A DNA stretch of 64,000 nucleotides from Hordeum vulgare subsp. vulgare (GCF_904849725.1 NC_058524.1:29357001-29421000); one strand, 5' to 3'. Positions 32,948 to 44,259 are shown, counted from the first letter of the stretch. The notes: generated by a model not told the origin, from the sequence alone. Made by a program: numbers and translations.

Positions 32948-34260
32948 GTCAAAATTATTAATTATGAAAATAAAAAATAGTTTTGCATTATTTATTCAAT
33001 TTGAAACACTTTTCATTATCATAGTTTTGTCAAATTCTCAAATATGCAAAAAGAATTTTTAATAAACATAGTTTTTAATTGAAAATAACAAAATAGATAA
33101 TAGTTTGGATAGTCAAAATTATTAATTATGAAAATAAAAAATAGTTTTGCATTATTTATTCAATTTGAAACACTTTTCATTATCATAGTTTTGTCAAAAT
33201 CTCAAATATGCAAAAAGAATTTTTAATAAACATAGTTTTTAATTGAAAATAACAAAATAGATAATAGTTTGGATAGTCAAAATTATTAATTATGAAAACA
33301 AAAAATAGTTTTGCATTATTTATTCAATTTGAAACACTTTTCATTATCATAGTTTTGTCAAATTCTCAAATATGCAAAAAGAATTTTTAATAAACATAGT
33401 TTTTAATTGAAAATAACAAAATAGATAATAGTTTGGATAGTCAAAATTATTAATTATGAAAATAAAAAATACTTTTGCATTATTTATTCAATTTGAAACA
33501 CTTTTCATTACCATAGTTTTGTCAAATTCTCAAATATGCAAAAAGAATTTTTAATAAACATAGTTTTTAATTGAAAATAAAAAAATAGATAATAGTTTGG
33601 ATAGTCAAAATTATTAATTATGAAAATAAAAAATAGTTTTGCATTATTTATTCAATTTGAAACACTTTTCATTATCATAGTTTTGTCAAATTCTCAAATA
33701 TGCAAAAAGAATTTTTAATAAACATAGTTTTTAATTGAAAATAATAAAACAGATAATAGTTTGGATAGTCAAAATTACTAATTATGAAAATAAAAAATAG
33801 TTTTGCATTATTTATTCAATTTGAAACACTTTTCATTATCATAGTTTTGTCAAATTCTCAAATATGCAAAAAGAATTTTTAATAAACATAGTTTTTAATT
33901 GAAAATAACAAAATAGATAATAGTTTGGATAGTCAAAATTATTAATTATGAAAATAAAAAATAGTTTTGCATTATTTATTCAATTTGAAACACTTTTCAT
34001 TATCATAGTTTTGTCAAATTCTCAAATATGCAAAAAGAATTTTTAATAAACATAGTTTTTAATTGAAAATAACAAAATAGATAATAGTTTGGATAGTCAA
34101 AATTATTAATTATGAAAATAAAAAATAGTTTTGCATTATTTATTCAATTTGAAACACTTTTCATTATCATAGTTTTGTCAAATTCTCAAATATGCAAAAA
34201 GAATTTTTAATAAACATAGTTTTTAATTGAAAATAACAAAATAAGTTAATAGTTTGGATA
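32948..34260. repeat. Tandem array, eight copies of 164 bp
   Basis: GTCAAAATTATTAATTATG starts units at 32948, 33112, 33276, 33440, 33604, 33768, 33932 and 34096, and a degenerate ninth at 34261. The period is exactly 164 (the last is 165). Units differ by only one to three bases. AT-rich, no coding potential. It belongs to the interior of CACTA B by position, between the lost transposase and ORF1. Confidence 0.97.
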
Positions 34261-34315
34261 GTCAAAATAATTAATTTTGAAAATAGAAAAAAATGAAACT
34301 ATATGAGAAATCATA

Positions 34316-34368
34316 GAGAAAATTCAATCTAAATTCAAATTCACTTTGAGTATAGATTGAATTTTCTC
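34316..34368. repeat. Conserved hairpin of CACTA B
   Basis: GAGAAAATTCAATCTA pairs with TATAGATTGAATTTTCTC at the other side. The same hairpin with a compensating base-pair change is at 44117-44174 in CACTA C. Confidence 0.8.
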
Positions 34369-34449
34369 CACAATTTCAAATATAGTTTCAATTTTCAGTA
34401 AGTTTAGGCCCGTAAGCCTGCTTTAGAGAGGAGCTCGATGGACAAGCTG

Positions 34450-34740
34450 CGGCGGGGCTTATAAACAAGTGTTAGTCCCCCTCGCTGGGCGAGGTGGGAC
34501 TAAACTTATCGTGCTGCCGAGGAGGGGCTTTAGTCCCGGGTGGAGCCACGACCCGGGACTAAAGACACCCTTTAGTCCCGGCTCGAGCCACGCACCGGGA
34601 CTAAAGACCCCCTGCTTCCCGCCTCTTGGTCTATCCGAAAAGAGGCCTTTAGTCCCGGGGCGTGGCTCCACCCGGGACTAAAGGGGGTCTTTAGTCCCGG
34701 TTCGAGCCCCGCACCGGGACTATAGATCCACCTATTTAAG
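34450..34740 (+). promoter_or_regulatory. Internal promoter of CACTA B with TTTAGTCCCGG repeats
   Basis: GGCTTATAAAC (about 34458) is TATA-like. Several TTTAGTCCCGG / CCGGGACTAAA pairs follow, and CTATTTAAGCGGG (about 34731) lies just before the leader exon. Equivalent to 6050-6354 in A. Confidence 0.65.
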
Positions 34741-35450
34741 CGGGACTTCGAAAATTTCCAACACAATTCGTCCATTTCTCTTCTTCTTCCTCTCGTTCTC
34801 CTGCCCGGCGCGGCACAGCGACGAACTCGACGACGTCGTCAGGCTGCCCGACGTCCTGCTCGCCGCCGCCTGCCGTCCTCCTCGCCGTCGCCGCCGTCCT
34901 CCTCGCCGCACGCCACCCTCCTCGCCGCGCGCCGCCGTCCTCCTCGCCGCGCGCCGTCGACACCTCCGGCCGGTAAGCCCCCCGCCCCCTCCTCCCCGAC
35001 ACTCCGGCCAGTAGAAGAAAATATGAAAAAGGAGAAGAGAAGAAGAAAAAGGAGAAGAAAGGAAGAAAAAGGAGAAGAAAAGAAGAAAAGAAGAAAAAGA
35101 AAAATATATTTTTGTCATTTAATTCCTATTGTTATTAGGTTTGTGCTAGATTATTAGGGTTATTAATATTTAGAATTAGGTTAGGGTTACAAGAAGAAGA
35201 AATATGAACAAAAATAAGAAAATAAGATTAGGAAAAATGAAAATAAGAAGAGGAGGAGAAGAAAAGAAGAAAAAGGAGAATAAGAAGAGGAGGAGAGGAG
35301 AAGAAGAGGAAAACTAGAACAAGAGGAGAAGTAGAAGAAGAGGAGAAGTACTACAAGAAGAGGAGAAGTAGAAGTAGAAGAAGAGGAGAAATAGAAGAAG
35401 AGGAAAAATTAGTTTAGGGTTACAAGAAGAAGAAATATTTTTTTTGTCAT
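34741..35450 (+). other. ORF1 leader exon and purine-rich intron of CACTA B
   Basis: GC-rich leader to a CCGGTAAGCCCC donor (about 34974), then GAAGAAGAAAAAGGAGAAG repeats to about 35420. This is the inverted counterpart of 5400-6050. Confidence 0.6.
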
Positions 35451-35639
35451 TTAATTTTGCTACTGTATAGTGTATATGCTTAAGTGTTAATAGTGTTTCT
35501 TAGATTATTGCTTAATTTTGCTATTGTATATGCTTAAGTGTTAATAGTTTAATTTTGCTATTGTATATGCTTAAGTGTTAATAGTTTATTTTTAGCAAGA
35601 AATTTATAGAACTAGTTTATTTTTTTAGTTCATTTTACG

Positions 35640-36041
35640 ATGCCTATCCCGCATCCTCGTCGTCGACTCGGCGGACGACACCTGCTTGATCAGAGGGGCC
35701 CTGTCCGGGACTGGGCTCCGCCCGGCTGGTATTGGGAGGTGCTACCTTCCGGGGGGCGTAGGTTGGTGAGGAGCCAGCCCGTCGTTGACCCGATCCTTGT
35801 TTGGTGGCGGTCGCGTGGGCCAGTGAGGGTGCCGAGGCTTCTGGACACCGCGGAGGTGGTACGTCACCGTGTCAGCGAGGAGGATGAGCACGTCCGTCGC
35901 TACATGGTTGCGTTGGAGGGCAGGTTCGAGCATACCTGGCAGGTTCTTCGGGGATCTCACTGGAGCTATGATCCTGTGATGGTTCCTTCTCTTTGGGTGT
36001 CCACCGCCCGCGCGGATACCCGTCGGCCGCTACGGTTCTAG
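35640..36041 (+). CDS. CACTA B 133-codon ORF of unknown function
   Basis: Opens at ATG 35640 (MPIPHPRRRLGGRHLLDQRG) and closes at TAG 36039-36041. It is Arg/Trp/Pro rich, basic, with the segment DWAPPGWYWEVLPSG. No signal, membrane span or zinc motif is seen and I know no named domain. It lies between the leader intron and ORF1 exon 1, same strand, so it could be a separate product or an upstream exon. Element A keeps only a 26-bp island of it, so it is dispensable in at least one copy. GC content is clearly above its AT-rich surroundings, supporting a real coding origin. Confidence 0.5.
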   Translation: MPIPHPRRRLGGRHLLDQRGPVRDWAPPGWYWEVLPSGGRRLVRSQPVVDPILVWWRSRGPVRVPRLLDTAEVVRHRVSEEDEHVRRYMVALEGRFEHTWQVLRGSHWSYDPVMVPSLWVSTARADTRRPLRF

Positions 36042-36357
36042 ATGTATCAGTGATGCTATATGTATGATAGTATTCGAGGAGTATTAGTGATTATATTCGA
36101 CGATGTACGGACAAAAGTGATGATGTATTAGCTTATAATTGAATGCATGCTAATTTGAATACTACTTTATTTTACGATTTGGTTTTGCTTATTGAATGCT
36201 CAAATTGAAAAAGTACTCCTACTTTGAATACTATGCAGAAATCTAGGAGTCCCGGGTGGAGCCACGACCCGGGACTTAAGTTGTTTTGGAACGGAGTTCC
36301 TGATAGAATAATTCTTTTTTGGTACAAAGGTTAAGAGAATCCGTTTTTTGCAGAACT
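36042..36357. other. AT-rich spacer before ORF1 exon 1 of CACTA B
   Basis: No gene. It contains one CCCGGGTGGAGCCACGACCC motif pair (about 36251-36280) like the subterminal repeats. Confidence 0.55.
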
Positions 36358-39300
36358 ATGGATCCACATATCAGGAACCTCGAAGAGGAAGAACTTCTCG
36401 AAGATATAATCAAAGATGGCCCCGACGTTGAACCAGCTGAATCTCCGTCGTCATATCTAAACCAGGACGTTGGAATGGAGGTCGAGCGACACGAAAATGA
36501 AGCCGATGGGGCAGGAGATAGGTCCAATTACGGAGAAGGTGATAGCTCCACTGATGGAGAAGCCGGTGAAGAGGAGAAGTCCGGCGAGGTATACATACGA
36601 AGTTCGACAATCACTTGTAATATGTGAAAAATATTGGAGATAGCTCTATATTGTATACATATACATTCATTTGACGAATGTTTCTCCCTCTTAGGCCTCC
36701 ACATCGATCAAAACTATGAAACGAGGCCCGACTAGAAAGTTGGATGCACGGACGCATTACACATTTGAGGTGATATTTCCTACGGGCGAACCCAAGCTTC
36801 CTAAGAATGCTGCTGACACATTCAAGAAGCAATGCGGAGTTCTCGTTAGGGATCACGTCCCGATCAGCGTTCGGAAGTGGAACAAGCGCAAAGAGGCAGC
36901 CGATAGTGACTATGTCGGCGAAAGGTACAAAGATAATCTTTGGAATGATCTCATGTCACATTTCAACCTGCCAGAATGTGAGAATGAACACGCCGCAGAC
37001 AAACTGAGGGCCAAAGTCAAGCAGTGGACTCTGAAGAAGATGGCCGAACTGTTTCGTAGCTGGAAAAAGAAGCTATGGAAAAACTATCTGAAGACAAAGA
37101 AAGTGCGAGTATTCGAGGGGTATCTAGCCAAGCAGGCGAATCACTGGAAGGCATTTCAAGAGTACAAGGAGTCAGAAGATGCCAAGGCATTATCAGAAAA
37201 GAACAAGATAAATGCCGACAAGACGAAATATCACCACAAGCTGGGGCCAGGGGGCTATGAGACTGCCATCCCAAAGTGGGATAAGAAAGAGCAAGATCTG
37301 ATAGATAAAGGCATCGTACCTGAACCACTCCGTGATGAGTGGGAATTGAGAGCAAGAAATTGGTTCCTTGCGCATGGTGGGTCGTACGACGAAACAACAG
37401 GGGACCTCATCTGCAATGATGATCTTAGGATAACCAGGGAGAATTTGAAAAGGATAGTGAAAGAAATTAAGGAGGGACAAAGACAGTTCACTGCAGATAG
37501 AGATAAAGATTTGCTCACACTGGTCCTCGGCAATGACGAACATGGAGGATGAACGCGAGGCTTCGGTCCTTCTTACCCGTGGTGGCTTGGGTTTCCCAGA
37601 GACCAAGACATTTACAGAAGCCGAGAGAGAGCAAAGAAGCGGCAGCAGGATGAGGAGAATGACAAGTTCAACCAGTTGCTTGCCAGGATTAACGAGCAAC
37701 AGAAGCAGATTGATGAGCTTAGAGGAGTACCGCGCCAGGAAGATCCTGCACTTGATATTACCGGCGCCCCATCTAAGCGGAAAAGCAGCGTGGCTGAATC
37801 TGAGGCCCCGCCCGACGATGAACGAAGAATGATAGAGGGCGGTCCCGGCTACCTCGTGGATGGAATCAAGGAGTCAACATCATGTGAACTCCATCAGAAA
37901 TTCAAGAACATATCCATGAAGGTGGCCGTCGGACAAGCTTTACCTTCTGGCTCTCATGCACGCTGGTATGGCCGTGAGATTCCAGCTGGCTTTGCTAAAG
38001 TCGGGATGGATGAAATCGTGACGGGGTTTAATGATATGGAGCTCGACATAGCTGGACCCGAAGATGAGAGGAAACTCGGAGAAGTACTGGGTGGAGTCAT
38101 CCTATGGGACAAGAACTACATCAAGCTTCCAGGCTCGGCCCCAAGGAGAACACCGCCTCCGAGTCGTCGCAGGTCACCTACACCTCCATTATCTCCAAGC
38201 CCTCCACATGACGTCGGCCAGCACAACACGAGTCCATCTTGATCATCGCCGCCGGACTTGGGTCGTCCGTCTCCGCCGCCGCCCGCACATGATACTAAGC
38301 GGAAGCGTGCCAGCAAGAACGCTCCATCGATGATTTCTAAGCGACGGAGCTCCCCAAAGCGCAAACTGTCGCCCCTCCCAAATGTACCTCATGCTAATCT
38401 TCCTATCAGACCTTATGATCGTACCCCCAAGGAAAACGCCAGGATAGCAAAGGAACAGCATGATGCGCAGATGAAAAAGAAGGAACCCGAGCCCCGCCCG
38501 GAATACACCGAGAAGCAAATAGCATGGGCAAAAGACTTCATAACCCTTCCATCACAGTATGACTTACACTATAAGCCTGATGACTATACACACACATTGC
38601 AGAAGGAAGTGAAAAAGAGCAGCTCACGTGCAAGTGCAAGTGGGAGCAAATCAAGTTCAACTACAAGCAATAAAAAATCAGACATTCCTCAGCTTGGACA
38701 ACAGGCCAAACAGTCGATCCCACCCCTCAAGGTGTTAACCGAGAATGTTCCCCCTCCGGTGCAGGGGCAAGCTTTTGAAAGAGCAAAGGAGTTGGCGGCT
38801 GAATGTGGTATCTCGGTTGAAGATTTGCTGGTTCCCAAGACGACAGGATACCCAAGGCTGTGGTAGCCCCTAAGCCACAGTTTGTCATGAGAGAGCCTTT
38901 CGTCAGCAAAGATGATCTCCCAACAAATATGCGTTACTTGCATCAATGGTACTTAAGTGAGTCAAAGAATGGAAGAACGATGATCGTGCTGAGTGTCCCA
39001 CGGGAGTACTACGGCCGCTCCGAAGAAATCCATATCGACTTTGATGAACTCTTCCAGATGTACAATGGCGACGCCCTCGACAAATCGCTTATGAGTTGCT
39101 ATTGTGTGTAAGTTTTTCAATTCGTTGTCTACATATAACTTGTTTAGTTATTTCAATTCATTGTCTATATATAACTTGTACTCTATTATGCAGAATGAAG
39201 ATTCTGGATTGTAAAAGTAAGAGCATCCTAAATATTGGGTTTATTGACCCAGATAAAATACATATAGCGACGCTAACTGACAAACCCAAGGAGACGGAGG

Positions 39301-39432
39301 AAAACCTTCTAAGGTTTCTAATAGATCAAAATTTCTGTGACCACATACTGTTTCCATACAACTTCAGGTGAGGCTCTTTACTCTGTTGTGTCCATTCACT
39401 TATAAGTGTAATTGATAAGTTACTGACACACA

Positions 39433-39505
<73 letters not shown>

Positions 39506-40200
39506 GTGCAGCTTCCATTGGATTCTGTTGGACATTCAAATTGATAAGGGAAGAGTTGATGCCTTCGACCCATTATCGAGACCCTTGGAACAGTTCCAAA
39601 GCCTGCAGGACATGCTCCAAGGGTAATTTTAATCATTCTTGCGCTCTATCGGTCTCTTTCGATGATTTTCTGATATATCAATTAATGAAAAACTTAGCAA
39701 ATCATTATCCTTGTCGGGCAGGGTTTGGAAGCGGTTCAAGTGCGTGACTCCCGGTAACTTTTCTGAGAAGCTGGCCTTTAGAGCGACTCAGGTAAGTAGT
39801 AGTATGATATACTTCTATTAATTTTCAATACATTTATGATGCTAGATTATTATTTTGATTATATATATTCTATTCTCGTAAAGTGCGACCAGCAGCCACG
39901 GGAAACGCATCTATGCGGATACTATGTTTGCGAGACCATTCGCACGATTACCTCTGAGTTCAAGGATCACAGATTCGACGTAAGCAATGAACATTCACAC
40001 CTCTATTTTTACCCGTCATTCTTTGTTATCATGCTTGATATTCATATTCATCTCCTCTTCTTATATAGCACACGGCCATGAGGACGAAGGTCCAACCAGA
40101 GCAACGCGCGATTGCTGTTGCAGAGGAGCTTGCAGGATTTCTGAGGACGGAAGCTATAGAAGACAAAGGACGATTTAGTATAGCTAAGGGCCATTACTGA
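36358..40200 (+). pseudogene. CACTA B ORF1: Transposase_24-like plus Ulp1/C48-like, near-intact exons
   Basis: Exons with GT/AG borders in phase: 36358-36588, 36695 to about 39112, 39194-39367, 39512-39622, 39722-39791, 39884-39979, 40069-40200 (TGA). The first two encode an acidic N-terminus and a Lys-rich Transposase_24-like region (FKKQCGVLVRDHVP, WKKKLWKNYL). The last exons encode a Ulp1-like protease with FHWILLD (His), VDAFDP (Asp) and QQP...LCGYYVC (Gln and Cys), so the triad is present. Lesions: TGA at 37550-37552 and at 38240-38242, both where A has CGA, and a frameshift at about 38828. The function is probably DNA binding and removal of SUMO-like tags, by family. Confidence 0.85.
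39421..39500. repeat. (CA)n(TA)n microsatellite in ORF1 intron of CACTA B
   Basis: CA run then TA run in the intron before the HWILLD exon, the same place as the run in element A. Confidence 0.95.
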
Positions 40201-40464
40201 TGTTCGTCCATGTAATCGAATAGACGGGCTCTAGTCCCGATAATTCAGATCTCCATATAATTGTATATATATGGTCGCTTGTAAGATAAGTTAATCTTAT
40301 ATATATATATATATATGCATAATTATTTTTATTTAAATTATATGAAAACTAATTCCCGAACACCAAACGAGGCATCACGTTAATCTCCCGAACACCTAAA
40401 CCCTAAAACCCTAAAACCCAAAAATAATTTCATTAAAAAAAACCCAAAAACCAGCAAAATCTGA

Positions 40465-40648
40465 AAATCTTTAGTCCCGGTCCGTGTAACGAACCCGGAC
40501 TAAAGGGCCTGCCCCTAGGGCGCTACGAGGCGCCCACGTGAAGCACCTTTAGTCCCGGCTTGTAAGAGGGCAGGGACGAAAGGTTAGGCCGTGAACCGGG
40601 ACTAAAGCCCCTTATGGGCCGGGGCTAAAAGCCCCGTCCCCACTAGTG
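40465..40648. repeat. Subterminal repeats and terminus of CACTA B
   Basis: TTTAGTCCCGG and CCGGGACTAAA pairs, ending CCCCACTAGTG at 40648. Next bases TATATG; a matching 3-bp duplication cannot be tested because the other end is lost. Confidence 0.8.
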
Positions 40649-41492
40649 TATATGTGTACTCATATAATAAGGTTGGTTATAAGATCGACTATTAGATTTG
40701 TATTTTTTGTCATCTTCTCTTTATCTTTTTTTTCACATTTATTGCATCTGTGTAAGAACACATGTGTAGCTCGGTTTTTGCATTAGATCGTACTTCCCTT
40801 ACTTTTTCGTGTCTTTTTTCTTCACATAGACAAAATTACCATGTTGCTATTGTACTTGCTTTGCTTTAAGGCGAAGGATATGGCTACACGAATATGATCG
40901 AGACCGAAGTATCCAAGTATCTTTCCCCAGTGCAATGATGATGATAGCACGCGGCAGTGAAACTCGAGCGCGAGGAAAGGACGTAGGATTTCAAAAGCAC
41001 GAGCAGCCTTGACGAAAAACGGAAGTTGACGCTGACGGGGATGAAGGGCAAGATCTGGTGTTGCAGGATCCACCGGCGATCGGTGTCGGGGCCTTTAATA
41101 ATGCCAAGCGATCTATAAGTACTTGTACGGAGTAGAAACGAGTATTTGGCTTTGGGCGCTTCGATGCATGCATGCATGCATGCATATGGAAGGCTGTTCA
41201 GAATCAGCGCACCAGTGGATAATATGGTGCCAGACGTTCGTACTAGCTAGTACAACGGGGCTAGCTGGAAGCTGGTGCTTTAGCTGCGCGCCGACCGAGG
41301 CTTCATCGTCCGAAAGATTCGACGGTTCCACATCCACCTCATTGGATTGGATTGGATTGGATTGGTGACATTGCATACGACTGACCGGCTGCAAGGTGGT
41401 CGCAATCGCGCGACGACCCGAGGTGCTGGTCGTGAGAGATTGCAATCCCAGCTTGTCCCACTCCCAGTCACTACTCAGTCACTTGTACGGTT
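40649..41492. other. Host segment between CACTA B and C
   Basis: 40657-40996 repeats 15717-16075. The rest is unique here, with (CATG)n at 41164-41183 and five ATTGG units at 41341-41366. No gene is supported; short frames lack homology. Confidence 0.6.
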
Positions 41493-41714
41493 CACTAGTA
41501 GAAAAAGGATTTTTTGATCGAGGGTCGAAAGATCATTAGTCAACCAATGCCAGGCATGGGTCCGGGTTTGGTTTGTCGGGGCATTGGTTTCAGTTCGGTT
41601 CACCTCATTAGTCCCGGTTCGGGGATAAACCCGGGACTAAAGATCCAGCGACTACCACGTGACATTCCGAGGATCATTAGTCCCGGTCTGTGACACGAAT
41701 CAAGACTAAAGTGT

Positions 41715-41840
41715 TGTCTGTATAAACCCTCGCCCCTGTTCACCCTCCCCTATGTTTTTGGGCGTTGAGGTGTGACCATGCATGCCATGCTCTTGCCACT
41801 CTAGTTCACGCACATGAGGTGTTCGATGAAATGCCCGAGA
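41715..41840 (+). promoter_or_regulatory. Start region of the accessory gene in CACTA C
   Basis: CTGTATAAACCCTCGCCCCT and GTGTTCGATGAAATGCCCGA match 6343-6470 of element A, the region upstream of the coiled-coil gene. The coding exons do not follow; tandem repeats do. Confidence 0.55.
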
Positions 41841-42255
41841 CACCATATATGAGAGAAGAAGAATGCCGACTGTGGCTGTGGGGGTCGCTTCTCCTTCTCC
41901 TTGTGCTAGATATTTGTTATGCACTACGGGAAGAAGGAGTAGCGACCATCATCGATGGTCGAAAAATCAGGTGAGGGGGTGTCCACCATATATGAGAGAA
42001 GAAGAATGACGGCTGTTGTTGTGGGGGTTACTTCTCCTTCTTTTCCTTGTGCTAGATATTTTTTATGCGCTAGGGGAAAAGGAGTAACGACCATCATCGA
42101 CGGTTGAAAAATCAGGTGAGGGAGTGTCCACCATATATGAGACAAGAAGAATGCCGACTGTTGTTGTGGGGTCACTTCTCCTTCTTCTTCTTGTGCTACA
42201 TATTTTTATGACTAGGGGAAGAAGGAATAGCGACCATCATCGACAGTCGAAAAAT
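41841..42255. repeat. Tandem repeat, about three copies of 143-145 bp
   Basis: CACCATATATGAGAGAAGAA recurs at 41841 and 41984, and as CACCATATATGAGACAAGAA at 42129. Each unit includes a short palindrome of the CGACCATCATCGATGGTCG type. Confidence 0.9.
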
Positions 42256-42258
42256 GTT

Positions 42259-43745
42259 GTGGGTGAAATGATGATATCATGCCAACTTTCAATATTTTCA
42301 GAGTTCATTTGTAGTGCTTTTCAATTTCAGGGTCAACTAGCTCAAAAAAAAGTAAATACACAAAAAATACCAAATGAAGTCAGAAAATTGTTGAAAATTT
42401 GTGATGTGGCTTTGAATGGTGCATTTTGAACACATAAAAAGTATGGAGTTCAAATAAGTTCAAAAAATGAAATACCTTTGTAACACATGAGTTCTCGTTC
42501 GAAACCCTCATACTTCGAGAGAGATTGTTCGTTTTGTACACGAAGTGCATCTAGTTTTTGTCGTAACCCTCTCAACTTTTTAGCACATGCTATGTGGGTG
42601 AAATGATAATACCATGCCAACTTTGAACATTTTCAGAGTTCATTTGTATTTATTTTCAATTTCAGGGTCAACTAGCTCAAAAAAAAAGTAAATGCACAAA
42701 AATACCAAATGAAGTCAGAAAATTGTTGAAAATTTGTGATGTGCCTTTGAATGGTGCATTTTCAACACACAAAAATTATGGAGTTCAAATAAGTTTAAAA
42801 AAATAAAATCCCTTTGTAACACATGAGTTCTCGTTCGAAACCCTCATACTTCGAGAGAGATTGTCCGTTTTGTACTCGAAGTGCATCCAGTTTTTGTCGT
42901 AACCCTCTCAACTTTTTAGCACATGCTATGTGCGTGAAATGATAATACCATGCCAACTTTGAACATTTTCAGAGTTCATTTGTAGTGTTTTTCAATTTCA
43001 GGGTCAACTAGGTCAAAAAAAGTAAATGCACAAGAATATCAAATGAAGTCAGAAATTGTTGAAATTTTGTGATGTGCCTTTGAATGGTGCATTTTCAACA
43101 CACAAAAAGTCTGGAGTTCAAGTAAGTTCAAAAAAATAAAATCCCTTTGTAACACATGAGTTCTCGTTCGAAACCCTCATACTTCGAGAGAGATTGTCCG
43201 TTTTGTACACGAAGTGGATCCAGTTTTTATCATAACCCTCTCAACTTTTTAGCACATGCTATGTGGGTCAAATGATGATACCATGCCAACTTTCAATATT
43301 TTCAAAGTTGATTTGTATTGCTTTTCAATTTCAGGGTCAACTAGCTAAAAAAATAAGTAAATGCAAAAAAAAAAAACCAAACGAAGTCAGAAATTGTTGA
43401 AAATTTATGATGTGCCTTTAACGGTGCATTTTCAATACACAAAAAGTATGAAGTTCAAATAAGTTCAAAAAAATGAAATCCCTTTGTAAAGATGAGTTCT
43501 CGTTCGAAACCCTGATACTTCAAGAGATATTGTACGTTTTGTACATAAAGTGCATCTAGTTTTGTCGTAACCCTCTCAACTTTTTAGCACATGCTATGTG
43601 GGTGAAATGATGATACCATGCCAACTTTCATCTTTTTAGAGTGCATTTGTAGTGCTTTTCAATTTCAGGGTCAACTAGCTCAAAAAAAATAAGTAAATAC
43701 ACGAAAATTACCAAATGAAGTCAGAAATTGTTGATAATTTGTGAA
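42259..43745. repeat. Tandem repeat, 4.4 copies of about 335 bp
   Basis: GTGGGTGAAATGAT-type starts at 42259, 42594, 42930, 43263 and 43598. It is the inverted form of the 339-bp repeat of element A (7311-8306), more diverged between units than there. Confidence 0.92.
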
Positions 43746-44116
43746 AATATTTAATAAAAAAAAGAGTCAGCTAAAAAGAATCAACTAAAAAATTAACTAA
43801 AATGAATGAATTAAAAATAATCAACTAAAATTATCAAAGTGCTTATTTGTTAAAAAGAATCAAGTAAAACATTAAATAAAAAGAAACAAAAAATCAACTT
43901 AAAAGAATGTTCATAAAGTTTTTTGGTTAAAATCTTTAATAAAACTAAAATAGAAGAGAGAAAAAAAAATCTTTAATAGCAAAAAATGAAAGTAAAGTTA
44001 TTCACAAATTTTAAAGAATTCAAATTTGAAAACTAAATATTTAGCTGGAAGTAGAAAAAAAGCAAAGAACGAAACAAAACTAATGGAATAAAATTGAAAC
44101 TATATGAGAATTTATA
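43746..44116. other. A-rich interior of CACTA C
   Basis: No gene. Runs of AAAAAGAATCAACTAAAA-like sequence with no regular period that I can see. Confidence 0.6.
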
Positions 44117-44174
44117 GAGAAAATTCAACCTAAATTCAAAGTGAGGTCACTTTAAATTTAGGTTGAATTTTGTC
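44117..44174. repeat. Conserved hairpin of CACTA C
   Basis: AAATTCAACCTAAATTCAAA pairs with TTTAAATTTAGGTTGAATTT across a GGTCAC centre, with one mismatch. Homologous to the hairpin at 34316-34368. Confidence 0.85.
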
Positions 44175-44259
44175 TTTAATTTCACATATATTTTCAATTT
44201 TTAAATTTACACTGCGTTTTGGCCCGTAAGTCTGCTTTACACAGGTGCTCGACACGGTT

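Larger units (their letters stand above)
32948..40648 (+). mobile_element. CACTA element B, ORF1 half only
   Basis: The right end reads GGCCGGGGCTAAAAGCCCCGTCCCCACTAGTG in pieces matching, in inverted form, the left end of element A. Inside are the internal promoter repeats, leader exon, purine-rich intron, a 133-codon ORF and ORF1. The transposase and the other terminus are missing; the left border is the junction with the truncated Gypsy 2 LTR. It is oriented opposite to element A. Confidence 0.85.

Noticed and set aside
32948..34260. Possible CRISPR array
   Set aside because: Units are contiguous 164-bp copies with no unique spacers, in a plant genome with transposons.
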